Shown in pieces: positions 19,166 through 28,108 of a DNA stretch of 64,000 nt. The notes below the pieces were generated by a model. It was not told the origin of the DNA. It made no database searches and saw only the letters and a program-made list of their open reading frames with translations. Position 1 is the stretch's first letter. Each line of letters opens with the position of its first letter. Location: contig DIZI01000021.1 in the NCBI GenBank assembly GCA_002427885.1, positions 215,181-279,180 of the forward strand, given 5' to 3'. The translations under genes were made by a program, and so were the position numbers. This DNA comes from Paludibacter sp. UBA6032. GTDB taxonomy: Bacteria > Bacteroidota > Bacteroidia > Bacteroidales > Paludibacteraceae.

Positions 19166-19320
19166 CAATGCAAATACATTCAGAGCTAAAAAATTTGTTC
19201 TTTTTATCCAGAATTTGAGCTTATTACTTTAACTTCAAAAGCGTAGACAGAAAATTTTTCCTATTTTCTTAAGGTTAAAAACCCTAAGTGAAATTGAAAT
19301 GAATGAGAGTTTACGTACAA

Positions 19321-19349
19321 AACTGATTGAGAACTTCTCTCAATCAGTT
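19321..19349 (-). terminator. Intrinsic terminator of the arabinose operon
   Basis: AACTGATTGAGA (19321-19332) pairs perfectly with TCTCAATCAGTT (19338-19349), only 14 bases after the symporter stop. On the minus strand it is followed by TTTTG; the T run is short. The plus strand has TTTTTAT, so it may work both ways. Confidence 0.75.
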
Positions 19350-19363
19350 TTTATATCATCTTA

Positions 19364-21109
19364 CTACAAGAAATACCAGTAGAAGGCTGCACACAGAACT
19401 ACTACTCCGAGTGAAGCAATAACATCCCACTTGTTCCAGCTCTTAAAAATGAGTTTCTTGTAATCACCTGTGAAAGTTATAAACTCAATCTGTTCAGCGG
19501 TTGGTTTTTTAGTAAAGAAGGATACTAGAACCATAAACGCCATGATGAAGACAAGTAACCATATTTCAAAGATAAGCCAGTTCGTATGCCAGAACCAATG
19601 GGTCTTTCCCCAGAACCAGCCTGTCATGACGTCAGTACCTGTATTTGTAAAGATGTTGGTCAGCAAGCGTGCCATACCAATAAGAAAGCCTACTATTAAA
19701 CCGGCTTCACCAGCTTTAGGCGTGATTTTTTTAGAAAAGATACCAAGTACGAATACGGCAACCATGGCAGGAGCGAGCAGCGATTGAATGCCTTGCAGAT
19801 AGGAATAAAGACTGCCGAGACTCATCATGACCGGTATCCATGCAATACCAAGTAACACTACAACAACAGTTGCAATACGGCCTACCAAAACGTATGTAGT
19901 CTCGCTCTTCTTTTTAAACATTGGCTTATAAAAGTCTTCTGTAAATAGCGTAGCACAGGAGTTAAAGAATGCCGCCAAAGAAGCAACCAATGCAGATATA
20001 AAACCGATGGTAACAATACCTTTCACACCGGCGGGTAATACAAACTTAACCATCGAGCCAAAGGCTGTATCGGGGTTGGTTAACGTAAAGCCGCTGTCGG
20101 GACGTGCTGCCAATGCGGCAGCTATCATACCGGGAATCAGGAACATAAATACAGGTAATAATTTGAAATAGCCAGCAGCGATCGTACCTCTGCGCGCACG
20201 TCTCATCACTACTTCACTAGACTCACCTTTTGATTGTCCAAGCACACGCTGAACGATGTGTTGGTCGGTAGCCCAATACCAAAAGCCAATAATGGAGGCT
20301 CCGATAAATACCCAAAAACCGGGATATTCGTCATACATCGGGTCGCCCGTTTCAAAATGGAACATATGGTTGGTACCATATGCAACACCGTCTTTCCCAA
20401 CGTTCAGCGATCTTGAATAGTCCATCATGGCAGTCCAACCCTCAGCAATACTGCCGTGTCCGAGTGCTGACAATCCTAAGAAAAGCACAAGGAATGAACC
20501 AATAATAAGTATTGGTGTTTGAATTGCCGAGAGTGTCATCACACCCTTCATACCACCCAAAACGGTAAAGATACCTGTTAATACGATTAATCCGATAGCT
20601 CCGTACCAGAAAGGTAAGCCAAGAAGGCTCTCCAGAAAGATCCCTCCGGTAAATGCTGTTACACTCACTTTGGTTAGCACATAAGCTATAAGTGTAATGA
20701 TTGACAACCACGAACCAGCACGAGGTGTGTAACGGTTTTTGAGGAAGTCGGGCATGGTGATGATTTTCCCCAATTTATTATTCATAAGTTGGTAAAAAGG
20801 TACAAAGAGCCACCCCAGGATGAGTATCATCCAACCTTGCATCTCCCAGTGTGCCATACCTACACCTGCCTTTGCGCCTGTGCCGGCAAGACCTACAAGG
20901 TGTTCCGAGCCAATGTTTGCAGCAAAGATAGCCGCACCAATGATATACCATGGCTCGCCTTTACCAAACAGGTAATCCTGGCTGTCGGCACCCTTTTGCT
21001 TACGATTGTGTTTTCTTATCGAACGCGTTACAGCCCAACCTACGGCCAAAATCCCAACGGCAATAATTACCCAGTCGAGCCAAATAAATTCATGTGAATT
21101 CCAATTCAT
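19364..21109 (-). CDS. Sodium/solute symporter (SSS family), probable arabinose importer
   Basis: 581 residues with about 14 hydrophobic segments, of the SSS/SglT type. Family features are the ANIGSEHLVGLAGTGAKAG segment near residue 65-85, GFWYWATDQHIVQRVLG near 280, and the ALVASLAAFFNSCATLFTEDFYKP segment near 385. It would couple sodium entry to uptake of a sugar across the inner membrane. Last gene of the arabinose cluster, 36 bases after the mutarotase gene, which argues that the substrate is L-arabinose; specificity cannot be read from sequence. Confidence 0.92.
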   Translation of the reverse strand: MNWNSHEFIWLDWVIIAVGILAVGWAVTRSIRKHNRKQKGADSQDYLFGKGEPWYIIGAAIFAANIGSEHLVGLAGTGAKAGVGMAHWEMQGWMILILGWLFVPFYQLMNNKLGKIITMPDFLKNRYTPRAGSWLSIITLIAYVLTKVSVTAFTGGIFLESLLGLPFWYGAIGLIVLTGIFTVLGGMKGVMTLSAIQTPILIIGSFLVLFLGLSALGHGSIAEGWTAMMDYSRSLNVGKDGVAYGTNHMFHFETGDPMYDEYPGFWVFIGASIIGFWYWATDQHIVQRVLGQSKGESSEVVMRRARRGTIAAGYFKLLPVFMFLIPGMIAAALAARPDSGFTLTNPDTAFGSMVKFVLPAGVKGIVTIGFISALVASLAAFFNSCATLFTEDFYKPMFKKKSETTYVLVGRIATVVVVLLGIAWIPVMMSLGSLYSYLQGIQSLLAPAMVAVFVLGIFSKKITPKAGEAGLIVGFLIGMARLLTNIFTNTGTDVMTGWFWGKTHWFWHTNWLIFEIWLLVFIMAFMVLVSFFTKKPTAEQIEFITFTGDYKKLIFKSWNKWDVIASLGVVVLCAAFYWYFL

Positions 21110-21145
21110 TTTTCGTTTCTATTAAATTTCTGATTAATAATTGTT

Positions 21146-22279
21146 TTATTTTTCTACGCCAAATTTATATATACAAGTGCTTTTGTAAACTTTTCCCGGT
21201 TCGAGAATTGTTGATGGCCATTGTGGTTTGTTTGGACTGTCGGGATAATGTTGAGTTTCCAGACAAATACCGGTACGTTGTTTATAAACAACGCCTTTTT
21301 TACCTTTAACTGTCCCATCGAGGAAGTTTCCTGTATAAACCTGTATTCCAGGTTCGTTCGTATAAACTTCAACTGAAATACCACTGATCGGGGAAGTTAC
21401 TTTGGCGGCAAGTTTTGATACATCACCCGCAGTGTTCAACACCCAGTTATGATCGTATCCATTTCCGTTTTTCAATTGAATAAAATCATATTTATTAATG
21501 TCAGTTCCTATCACTTTTGGTATTCTGAAATCCATTGGAGTTCCTTTCACCGAATCAATAGCTCCGGTTGTCATAAATGTACTGTCAACGGGTGTATAAC
21601 CATCAGCATTAATATAAACTATATTATCAGTTATCGGGTTGACCGGATTTCCCGAAAGATTAAAATAGGAATGATTACACATGTTAATCACTGTTTTCTT
21701 ATCGGTAGTGGCCTCAAAATTAATCTTGATTGCATTATCAGCTGTCAGTACAAATGTAACTTTTGCTGTCACGTTTCCGGGAAAGTTTTGGTCGCCATCT
21801 GGAGAAAAACGAGTCAATTCAATGGTTGTGTCGTTCACCTGATTTACCTTTTGATAAACCTGATATTGCCAGCCTTTAGGGCCTCCATGTAAACAATGAC
21901 CAAAATTATTTGGAATCAAATGAACAGTATCACCGTCTAAAACAAAACGGGCTTTGTTAATCCGGTTGGCATAACGACCGATGGAAGCACCGAAATCGCT
22001 CGGAATTTTTACATAATCAGCTACACTGTCAAATCCTAAAACTACATCTTGCATTTTACCTGCTTTGTCAGGAACCATTATGGAAACAATTCGTCCACCA
22101 AAATTTGTAATGCAAACTTCCATTCCTGCTGCATTCTTAAGTACATACAAGCCAGTAGAATCACCATTAATTACTTTCGTGAAGTCGGATTTTACCAACC
22201 CGGAAAGTGTTTTTTCGCTTTTCTCTTTACAACCCAGCATAAGCAATGGAAGCAAAGCTAAATAAATAAGTTTTTTCAT
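21146..22279 (-). CDS. galM: Aldose 1-epimerase (mutarotase), lipoprotein
   Basis: Interconverts alpha and beta anomers of free sugars. 377 residues; begins with a lipoprotein signal (LLPLLMLGC, lipid-bearing Cys17), so it is tethered in the cell envelope rather than cytoplasmic. GalM family marks: NHSYFNLSG (catalytic His), the GGPKGWQYQVY segment, GYDHNWVLN, and GICLETQHYPDSPNKP with the catalytic Glu. Placed between araB and the symporter gene, it would supply the anomer that the transporter takes. An inverted repeat fills the gap to araB. Confidence 0.93.
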   Translation of the reverse strand: MKKLIYLALLPLLMLGCKEKSEKTLSGLVKSDFTKVINGDSTGLYVLKNAAGMEVCITNFGGRIVSIMVPDKAGKMQDVVLGFDSVADYVKIPSDFGASIGRYANRINKARFVLDGDTVHLIPNNFGHCLHGGPKGWQYQVYQKVNQVNDTTIELTRFSPDGDQNFPGNVTAKVTFVLTADNAIKINFEATTDKKTVINMCNHSYFNLSGNPVNPITDNIVYINADGYTPVDSTFMTTGAIDSVKGTPMDFRIPKVIGTDINKYDFIQLKNGNGYDHNWVLNTAGDVSKLAAKVTSPISGISVEVYTNEPGIQVYTGNFLDGTVKGKKGVVYKQRTGICLETQHYPDSPNKPQWPSTILEPGKVYKSTCIYKFGVEK

Positions 22280-22314
22280 GGGTAAATATATTTAATGATA
22301 AAAGGTTGAATATG

Positions 22315-22424
22315 ACCCCTAAGCCCTAAAGGGGAACTGAATTAGCTTCGTATCGAATTATCTTCAATTGTAGTAATTGACAAATAAAAATCGTAACTTA
22401 GTTCCCCTTTAGGGGTTAGGGGTT
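22315..22424. repeat. Dispersed inverted repeat, CCCCTAAAGGGG family, copy 1
   Basis: The left arm (22315-22338) and right arm (22400-22424) are reverse complements with one mismatch, about 60 bases apart; each arm also holds the palindrome CCCCTAAAGGGG followed by or preceded by a second CCCCTAA unit. It fills the araB-galM gap. A second complete copy lies at 45947-46039 and a related half at 27289-27317. Confidence 0.85.
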
Positions 22425-22430
22425 GTTTTT

Positions 22431-24104
22431 TTATTTAGAGAAAAGTTCTTTCTCAGTGAACTGACCTAATTTGATATAATCTTTATATAAGTCTGCATAT
22501 AATTCTACATTCTGTTTATTTGGAAAGTATTCCTGAGCAAAACCCATTCCCATAGCTTTCTGAGCATCTTCAACTTTATCGTAAACGCCTGCCACAACAG
22601 CAGCAAACATCGAAGCACCAAAAGCACAAGCCTGTTCGGCCTTAGCCACTTTAATCGGCATATTCAATACGTCGGCCATAGTTTGCATTACAAATGGCGA
22701 TTTCAATGCGATACCACCAATTCCAATAATCTCGTTAATAACAACTCCATTTTCGATAAAACGATCCACAATTGCCTTTGAACCGTAAGCTGTAGCTTCC
22801 ACCAATGCACGGAAAATAAGCGGTGCTGAACTGGCCAGATTAATTCCCGTAATGGTACCTTTTACCAGTTGGTTAGCATCCGGTGTACGACGACCATTCA
22901 TCCAATCGGTGGCTAAAACTGTCGATTCAGAAACCGGAACTTTAGCTGCCTCAATAGATAAGGCAGGGATGATTTGATCCAGCGTTTCTTCAATCAGTTT
23001 TTGTTTGGTAGCTTCATCAATCAAGGTTGATTTTGCCAAAATATTTTCGATAGGCCATGCCACTACGCTTTTGAACCATGCATATACATCCCCGAAAGCA
23101 GATTGTCCTGCTTCAAGACCCACCATACCCGGAATAACAGAACCATCAACTTGTCCGCAAATACCCGGAATCAGTTTATCACCCATTTCCTTGTAACTTG
23201 AAACCATGATATCGCAGGTAGAGGTTCCAATGATACGTACCAAGGCTCCTGGTTTTACTTCAGCACCAACGGCTCCCATATGTGCATCGAATGCACCCGC
23301 GGCTACAGCAACATTGGTTGTCAAACCTAAACGGTTAGCCCATTCTTCTGTAATCATTCCTACTTTTTGATCGCTGGGGCAAGTGTCGGCATACAATCTG
23401 GAACGAAAACCGGCCAAAACAGGATCCAACGCAATCAAAAATTCTTCCGATGGAAGTCCGCCCCATTCATTGAGCCACATGGCTTTATGACCTGAAGCAC
23501 AACGGCTGCGGTAAATATTATTTGCATCATTTGTTCCGGTAATTAATGCTGGCAACCAGTCACAATGTTCGACGATTGAATAGGCTGCTTTACGAACTTT
23601 TTCGTCAGCACGAAGCACATGCAAAGCTTTGGCCCAAAACCATTCCGAAGAATAGATTCCGCCTTCGTAAGAAGTGTAATCCACATTCCATTTTGCAGAT
23701 AAATCGTTGATTTCCTGAGCTTCTTTAATTCCGGTATGATCTTTCCACAATACAAACATGGCGTTTGGATTTTCGGCAAATTCCGGTAATAATGAAAGCG
23801 GAGTTCCGTTTTTGTCGGTAAAAACCGGAGTACTACCGGTTGTATCGAAAGCAATACCAACTACCTTTTCGGCGGTTCCAGCCGGACATTTTGCCAAAGC
23901 AGTTTTTACTGTATATTCCAATCCTTCAATATAATCCAACGGGTGTTGGCGATATTGATTGGCAGTTGGAACACAGTATTTACCTTCCATCCAACGAGGA
24001 TAATATTTTACAGCAGAAGCCATTTCGGCACCTGTGATGGCATCAATAACTACCGCGCGACAGGAATCGCTTCCATAATCTAAACCTATAACATATTTGC
24101 TCAT
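22431..24104 (-). CDS. araB: Ribulokinase
   Basis: Phosphorylates L-ribulose with ATP to L-ribulose 5-phosphate, second step of cytoplasmic arabinose use. FGGY-kinase fold: N-terminal ATP-binding motif YVIGLDYGSDSCRAVVID, the DTTGSTPVF segment, GAFDAHMGAVGAEVKPG, and the C-terminal IIGIGGIALKSPFVMQTMADVLNMPI segment. The start at 24104 (MSKYVIGLDYG) is preferred over the longer frame from 24137, whose extra residues fall in a repeat. Length of about 557 residues is normal. Lies directly after araA. Confidence 0.95.
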   Translation of the reverse strand: MSKYVIGLDYGSDSCRAVVIDAITGAEMASAVKYYPRWMEGKYCVPTANQYRQHPLDYIEGLEYTVKTALAKCPAGTAEKVVGIAFDTTGSTPVFTDKNGTPLSLLPEFAENPNAMFVLWKDHTGIKEAQEINDLSAKWNVDYTSYEGGIYSSEWFWAKALHVLRADEKVRKAAYSIVEHCDWLPALITGTNDANNIYRSRCASGHKAMWLNEWGGLPSEEFLIALDPVLAGFRSRLYADTCPSDQKVGMITEEWANRLGLTTNVAVAAGAFDAHMGAVGAEVKPGALVRIIGTSTCDIMVSSYKEMGDKLIPGICGQVDGSVIPGMVGLEAGQSAFGDVYAWFKSVVAWPIENILAKSTLIDEATKQKLIEETLDQIIPALSIEAAKVPVSESTVLATDWMNGRRTPDANQLVKGTITGINLASSAPLIFRALVEATAYGSKAIVDRFIENGVVINEIIGIGGIALKSPFVMQTMADVLNMPIKVAKAEQACAFGASMFAAVVAGVYDKVEDAQKAMGMGFAQEYFPNKQNVELYADLYKDYIKLGQFTEKELFSK

Positions 24105-24165
24105 AATATTTTTTAATGCATAATTCACAATGCACAATTATGCATTGTGAATTATTAATTGTGAA
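24105..24165 (-). repeat. AATTCACAAT repeats with perfect hairpin in the araA-araB gap
   Basis: ATAATTCACAATGCA (24120-24134) pairs perfectly with 24141-24155 over 15 bp around a 6-base loop, and a further degenerate ATTGTGAATTAT copy follows at 24159-24170, running into the araA stop region. Simple-sequence-like AATTCACAATT units are common between genes in Bacteroidota. No T run follows, so it is not an obvious terminator. Confidence 0.7.
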
Positions 24166-25668
24166 TTATCTTAGTGCTTTATTCAACATGTAATACACTT
24201 CGTTGTTACGAATGTCTTGTTTGAAATTACGGATGTTGGTATCTTTATCAATAATCAACATTTCAATATCAGCGATTTCAGCTAAATCTTCCATCATCTC
24301 AGTTGTGATTGAGAAAGAAAAACTTGAATGGTGGGTTCCACCTGCAGTAATCCAGGCACCGGCACCTACTTCAAGGTTTGGTTGTGGAATCCACAAGGCA
24401 CAAGCAACCGGCAATTTAGGCAAATCTTTCGGTTCAATTACTTTCACTTCGTTTACTATCATGCGGAAACGGTTGCCCATATCAACAATCGTTGCAGCGA
24501 TACCTTCACCTTTGTGAGCCTGGAAAATAAGACGGGCACAAACTCCTGCATCACCAATTCCCAGAAAATGAACTTCGATACGTGGTTTTGATTCAGCAAT
24601 TTCAGGATTGATTTCCAACATGTGCGATTGAAGAATGGAACTTTTTGCTCCATCGAAATTCAATACATAATCTTCGAGGAATGAACAACCACCGGGTAAT
24701 CCTTTTGCCATTACCCACATGGTACGGGTAAGAGCGGCCGTTTTCCAGTCGCCTTCAGCTCCAAAACCGAAACCTTCTGCCATCAAACGTTGGGAAGCAA
24801 AACCCATTAATTGTGACATGCCTTCCAGTTCGTTGAAACTGGTAGTGAAAGCAGTTGCGCCTTTATCTTGTAAAAAACGACGTAAACCAATTTCCTGAGC
24901 GGCTGCCTGACGAACTGTAATATGTTTTACAGCTCCTTTTTTACAATCAGCAGCAAAGTCGTAAAGTTTTTCATATTCAGCAACTAAAGCATCTATTTCA
25001 GTTTCAGTAACAGCATTTACATAAGGAACCAGTTTCGCGATTGGCGCGTTGTCAACGTGGTAACCCAAACGGATTTCAGCTTCTACTTTGTCACCATCGG
25101 TAACAGCTACATTGTTCATGTTGTCACCGAAACGAATGATAAGCATGTTTTGTGAATCAGCCCAACCTGCACAAACACGCATCCACGAAGAAATTTTCAC
25201 TTGAGTCGATTTGTCTTTCCAGTAACCGACAACAATTTTGCGTGGTTTGCGCAAACGACTGGTGATGAATCCAAATTCACGGTCACCGTGAGCCGATTGG
25301 TTCAGGTTCATATAGTCCATATCGATTTCGCTCCATGGAATTTGTTCATTAAATTGTGTGTGAAGATGCAGCAATGGTTTTTTATAATCCATCAAACCAT
25401 GAATCCACATTTTAGCAGGAGAGAAAGTGTGCATCCAGGTAATTAAACCAACACATTTTGTATCACCGTTTGCAGCACGCATAATGTCTGCAATTTCAGA
25501 CGACGAATTAGCAGTTCCTTTGTAAACCACTTTTACAGGCAGATTACCCGATTCGTTCAAACCCTTTACCATTTCGTTTGAGTGTGCGTCAACTTTTACG
25601 ACTGCATCACCTCCGTACAGCAGCTGAGCTCCTGTTACGAACCATACTTCTAAATCCTTGAATTCCAT
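24166..25668 (-). CDS. araA: L-arabinose isomerase
   Basis: Converts L-arabinose to L-ribulose in the cytoplasm. The 500 residues match the family length. Catalytic and metal-binding regions equivalent to those of E. coli AraA are present: GFGAEGDWKTAALTR (Glu), SFLEDYVLNF (Glu), QSHMLEINP (His) and the C-terminal GGTHHSSFS (His). Start at 25668 (MEFKDLEVWFVTG) is the only good ATG. It lies 38 bases after the GH51 gene and is followed by araB. Confidence 0.97.
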   Translation of the reverse strand: MEFKDLEVWFVTGAQLLYGGDAVVKVDAHSNEMVKGLNESGNLPVKVVYKGTANSSSEIADIMRAANGDTKCVGLITWMHTFSPAKMWIHGLMDYKKPLLHLHTQFNEQIPWSEIDMDYMNLNQSAHGDREFGFITSRLRKPRKIVVGYWKDKSTQVKISSWMRVCAGWADSQNMLIIRFGDNMNNVAVTDGDKVEAEIRLGYHVDNAPIAKLVPYVNAVTETEIDALVAEYEKLYDFAADCKKGAVKHITVRQAAAQEIGLRRFLQDKGATAFTTSFNELEGMSQLMGFASQRLMAEGFGFGAEGDWKTAALTRTMWVMAKGLPGGCSFLEDYVLNFDGAKSSILQSHMLEINPEIAESKPRIEVHFLGIGDAGVCARLIFQAHKGEGIAATIVDMGNRFRMIVNEVKVIEPKDLPKLPVACALWIPQPNLEVGAGAWITAGGTHHSSFSFSITTEMMEDLAEIADIEMLIIDKDTNIRNFKQDIRNNEVYYMLNKALR

Positions 25669-25706
25669 TATAATTTAATTTGTTTGTTGTTTTATATATG
25701 TTTATT

Positions 25707-27242
25707 TTACATTAATTCCAGTGAAATAATTGCTTTTGCCGGAACTGTAACAGAAAGTCCGCTTTTAATCACTTTTGCTCCCGTGAAAGCTTCAGGTACT
25801 ACTGCCTTCGGGTTGTCAAAAGTATTATAGGCATCAATAGTTTTAGCTGTCAGGATTGTTCCCGACACACTTTTAATTTTTAAGTTTGCTAAGTCAATAT
25901 CAATTTTCTGCTCTTTGTCCGGATCAACGTTAGCAAGTGTGATATGAATCAACCCTTTGGCATCTTTCGAAGCTGAAGCACTTATTGCTGCAAATTTTTT
26001 ATTGTTCGAAACCAATGAATCGCATTGAATATCAAGAGGTAAATTGGTTGCTCCCATGTGAACCTTATACATATCAAACACATAATACGTGGGAGTCAAT
26101 ACCATTTTCGGTCCGTCAGTCAAAATCATTGCCTGAAGTACATTCACTATTTGGGCAATGTTGGCCATTTTAACACGTTCTGTATATTTGTTGAATATAT
26201 TCAAAGTTAATGCAGCAACAAAAGCGTCACGCAGTGAATTTTGTTGATAAAGAGCGGAATGAGAGCCCGGTTCCTGATCCCACCATGTGCCCCATTCATC
26301 TACCATCAATCCCACTCTGTTTTTTGGATCATATTTATCCATAATGGCAATGTGTTTTTTTACAACATCTTCAATTTCAAGGCATTTGCCCATTGTCCAC
26401 AGATAATCCGATTTGTCAAACTTAGTTGCTGAGCCTTTACTTCCATTCCACCCTTTTACAGTGTAATAATGCAATGAAATGCCTTGCATACGATCACCAA
26501 CATTTTTCATCAATGTTTCAGTCCAGTGGTAATCGTAGTCACTCGCGCCACTGGCTATCTTAAACAATCTATTGCCATCATAATCACGACAATAGGTTGA
26601 GTAACGACGATATAAATCGGAATAATAATCGGGAGTCATGTTTCCACCACAGCCCCAACTTTCGTTACCAACGCCAAGATATTTCAGTTTCCATGGTTTT
26701 TCACGTCCATTCTGTCGACGTAGATTAGCCATTGGGCTATTACCGGCCGAAGTGATATATTCAATCCATTTCGCAAGTTCTTCCACCGTTCCGCTTCCTA
26801 CATTTCCGCTCAGATAAGGTTCACAACCCAGCATTTCGCAGAGGTTGAAAAATTCATTTGTTCCAAAACTGTTGTCTTCAATAACACCACCCCAGTTGTT
26901 GTTTGAAATTGTAGAACGTTTTTCGCGTGGACCAATTCCATCCATCCAATGATATTCGTCGGCAAAGCAACCGCCCGGCCAACGAAGGACTGGGATTTGA
27001 AGCTCTTTCAGGGCATTAAGCACATCATTCCGATATCCTTTTGTGTTTGGAATCGGTGAATTTTCACCAACCCAAATGCCGCCATAAATACATGTTCCTA
27101 AATGTTCGGCAAACTGACCATAAATTTCCTTGTTAATCACATTTTTGCCCTGATCAGCATGAATAGTAATTTTGGAAACCCCTGTTTGCGCGGACAGAGT
27201 CATTGAACCCATTAATAAAACTGAAAGTAGTATTTTTTTCAT
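25707..27242 (-). CDS. Alpha-L-arabinofuranosidase, GH51, secreted
   Basis: Releases terminal L-arabinofuranose from arabinan, arabinoxylan or their oligosaccharides. About 511 residues from the ATG at 27242, which starts a signal peptide (MKKILLSVLLMGSMTLSAQ); the frame upstream to 27344 runs into the next gene and is not coding. GH51 features: QFAEHLGTCIYGGIWVGE near the N terminus, acid/base Glu in LGVGNESWGCGG, nucleophile Glu in LMVDEWGTWWD, and a C-terminal beta domain. Export plus the lipoprotein mutarotase suggests release of arabinose in the periplasm. Sits inside the arabinose operon between araD and araA. Confidence 0.95.
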   Translation of the reverse strand: MKKILLSVLLMGSMTLSAQTGVSKITIHADQGKNVINKEIYGQFAEHLGTCIYGGIWVGENSPIPNTKGYRNDVLNALKELQIPVLRWPGGCFADEYHWMDGIGPREKRSTISNNNWGGVIEDNSFGTNEFFNLCEMLGCEPYLSGNVGSGTVEELAKWIEYITSAGNSPMANLRRQNGREKPWKLKYLGVGNESWGCGGNMTPDYYSDLYRRYSTYCRDYDGNRLFKIASGASDYDYHWTETLMKNVGDRMQGISLHYYTVKGWNGSKGSATKFDKSDYLWTMGKCLEIEDVVKKHIAIMDKYDPKNRVGLMVDEWGTWWDQEPGSHSALYQQNSLRDAFVAALTLNIFNKYTERVKMANIAQIVNVLQAMILTDGPKMVLTPTYYVFDMYKVHMGATNLPLDIQCDSLVSNNKKFAAISASASKDAKGLIHITLANVDPDKEQKIDIDLANLKIKSVSGTILTAKTIDAYNTFDNPKAVVPEAFTGAKVIKSGLSVTVPAKAIISLELM

Positions 27243-27288
27243 TGTAATTAACTGTCTGATGTTATAATATATTAGAGGATTTGTCTTT

Positions 27289-27317
27289 AAGTCCCCCTTG
27301 GGGATTGAGGGGGCTTT
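27289..27317. repeat. Half copy of the C-rich/G-rich intergenic repeat
   Basis: AAGTCCCCCTTGGGGATTGAGGGGGC-type sequence: a short palindrome CCCCCTTGGGG plus a second GGGGG unit, diverged from the repeats at 22315 and 45947. It abuts the araD stop codon at 27316. Only one arm is present. Confidence 0.55.
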
Positions 27318-27999
27318 ACTGTCCGTAATAAGCTCCGGGACCATGTTTCCGATAAAAATGTTTCTTAATCAAATGGTCATTCATAGTCAAATTTGGATTA
27401 ACTCCATATGCTATGTACGCCATTTTTCCAACCTGTTCCATCACCACGGCATTATGCACGGCATCGTGTGCATTTTTTCCCCACGAAAAAGGACCATGGT
27501 TTTTTACCAGTACTCCGGGAATAAAATCCGGATTTTTCCCTTTGAAACAATCTATAATAACGTTTCCTGTTTCAAGTTCGTACTCACCTTCCACCTCAAT
27601 CTGAGTCATATCGCGCGTACAAGGAATTGCATCGCTGAAATAGTCGGCGTGTGTGGTTCCTATGTTTGGAATATCACATCCGGCTTGTGCCCAGGCTGTC
27701 GCATACGTTGAATGCGTATGTACAACGCCACCAATATTTGGAAATGATTTATAAAGAACAAGATGAGTCGCGGTATCTGATGAAGGTTTTAATTTCCCTT
27801 CAATGATTTTTCCATTCAAATCCACAACTACCATATCATCTGCCTTCATATCATCGTACGAAACACCTGATGGTTTGATAACTACCAGTCCGGTTTCACG
27901 ATCGATAGCACTTACATTTCCCCAGGTGAATATCACTAATCCGTGTTTCACCAAATCAAGATTAGCCTGGAATACTTCTTTTTTTAATGACTCTAACAT
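27316..27999 (-). CDS. araD: L-ribulose-5-phosphate 4-epimerase
   Basis: Converts L-ribulose 5-phosphate to D-xylulose 5-phosphate, which enters the pentose phosphate pathway. 227 residues of the class II aldolase/epimerase family. Marks are TWGNVSAIDR, KPSGVSYDDM, the zinc ligands in VVHTHSTYATAWAQ, the ADYFSDAIPCTR segment, KNHGPFSWGK (third His ligand), and a C-terminal HFYRKHGPGAYYGQ. Length is normal. Precedes the GH51 gene with a 73-base gap holding a repeat half. Confidence 0.97.
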   Translation of the reverse strand: MLESLKKEVFQANLDLVKHGLVIFTWGNVSAIDRETGLVVIKPSGVSYDDMKADDMVVVDLNGKIIEGKLKPSSDTATHLVLYKSFPNIGGVVHTHSTYATAWAQAGCDIPNIGTTHADYFSDAIPCTRDMTQIEVEGEYELETGNVIIDCFKGKNPDFIPGVLVKNHGPFSWGKNAHDAVHNAVVMEQVGKMAYIAYGVNPNLTMNDHLIKKHFYRKHGPGAYYGQ

Positions 28000-28000
28000 C

Positions 28001-28050
28001 TTACTATTTTATCATTTACTATTTACTATCTTATTTACTTACTACTATCA
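28001..28050. repeat. TTACTATT-type degenerate short repeats upstream of araD
   Basis: About 50 bases made of imperfect TTACTATT, TTATCATT and TTACTAC units lie immediately before the araD start (minus strand: TAGTAAAT, TGATAAAA). Similar low-complexity arrays sit before other minus-strand genes here. The rest of the gap to the regulator (28051-28108) shows no clear promoter. Confidence 0.6.
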
Positions 28051-28108
28051 TCCTGTTTCTTACTCCAAAAGTTATTCGGGTTGAAAATACACTTAATTAA
28101 ATAAAAAA

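Noticed and set aside
24105..24165. Intrinsic terminator between araA and araB
   Set aside because: The 15-bp stem lacks a T run, and ending transcription here would uncouple araB from its operon.
28001..28050. CRISPR array
   Set aside because: Units are 7-8 bases, imperfect and without unique spacers; no cas gene in the window.
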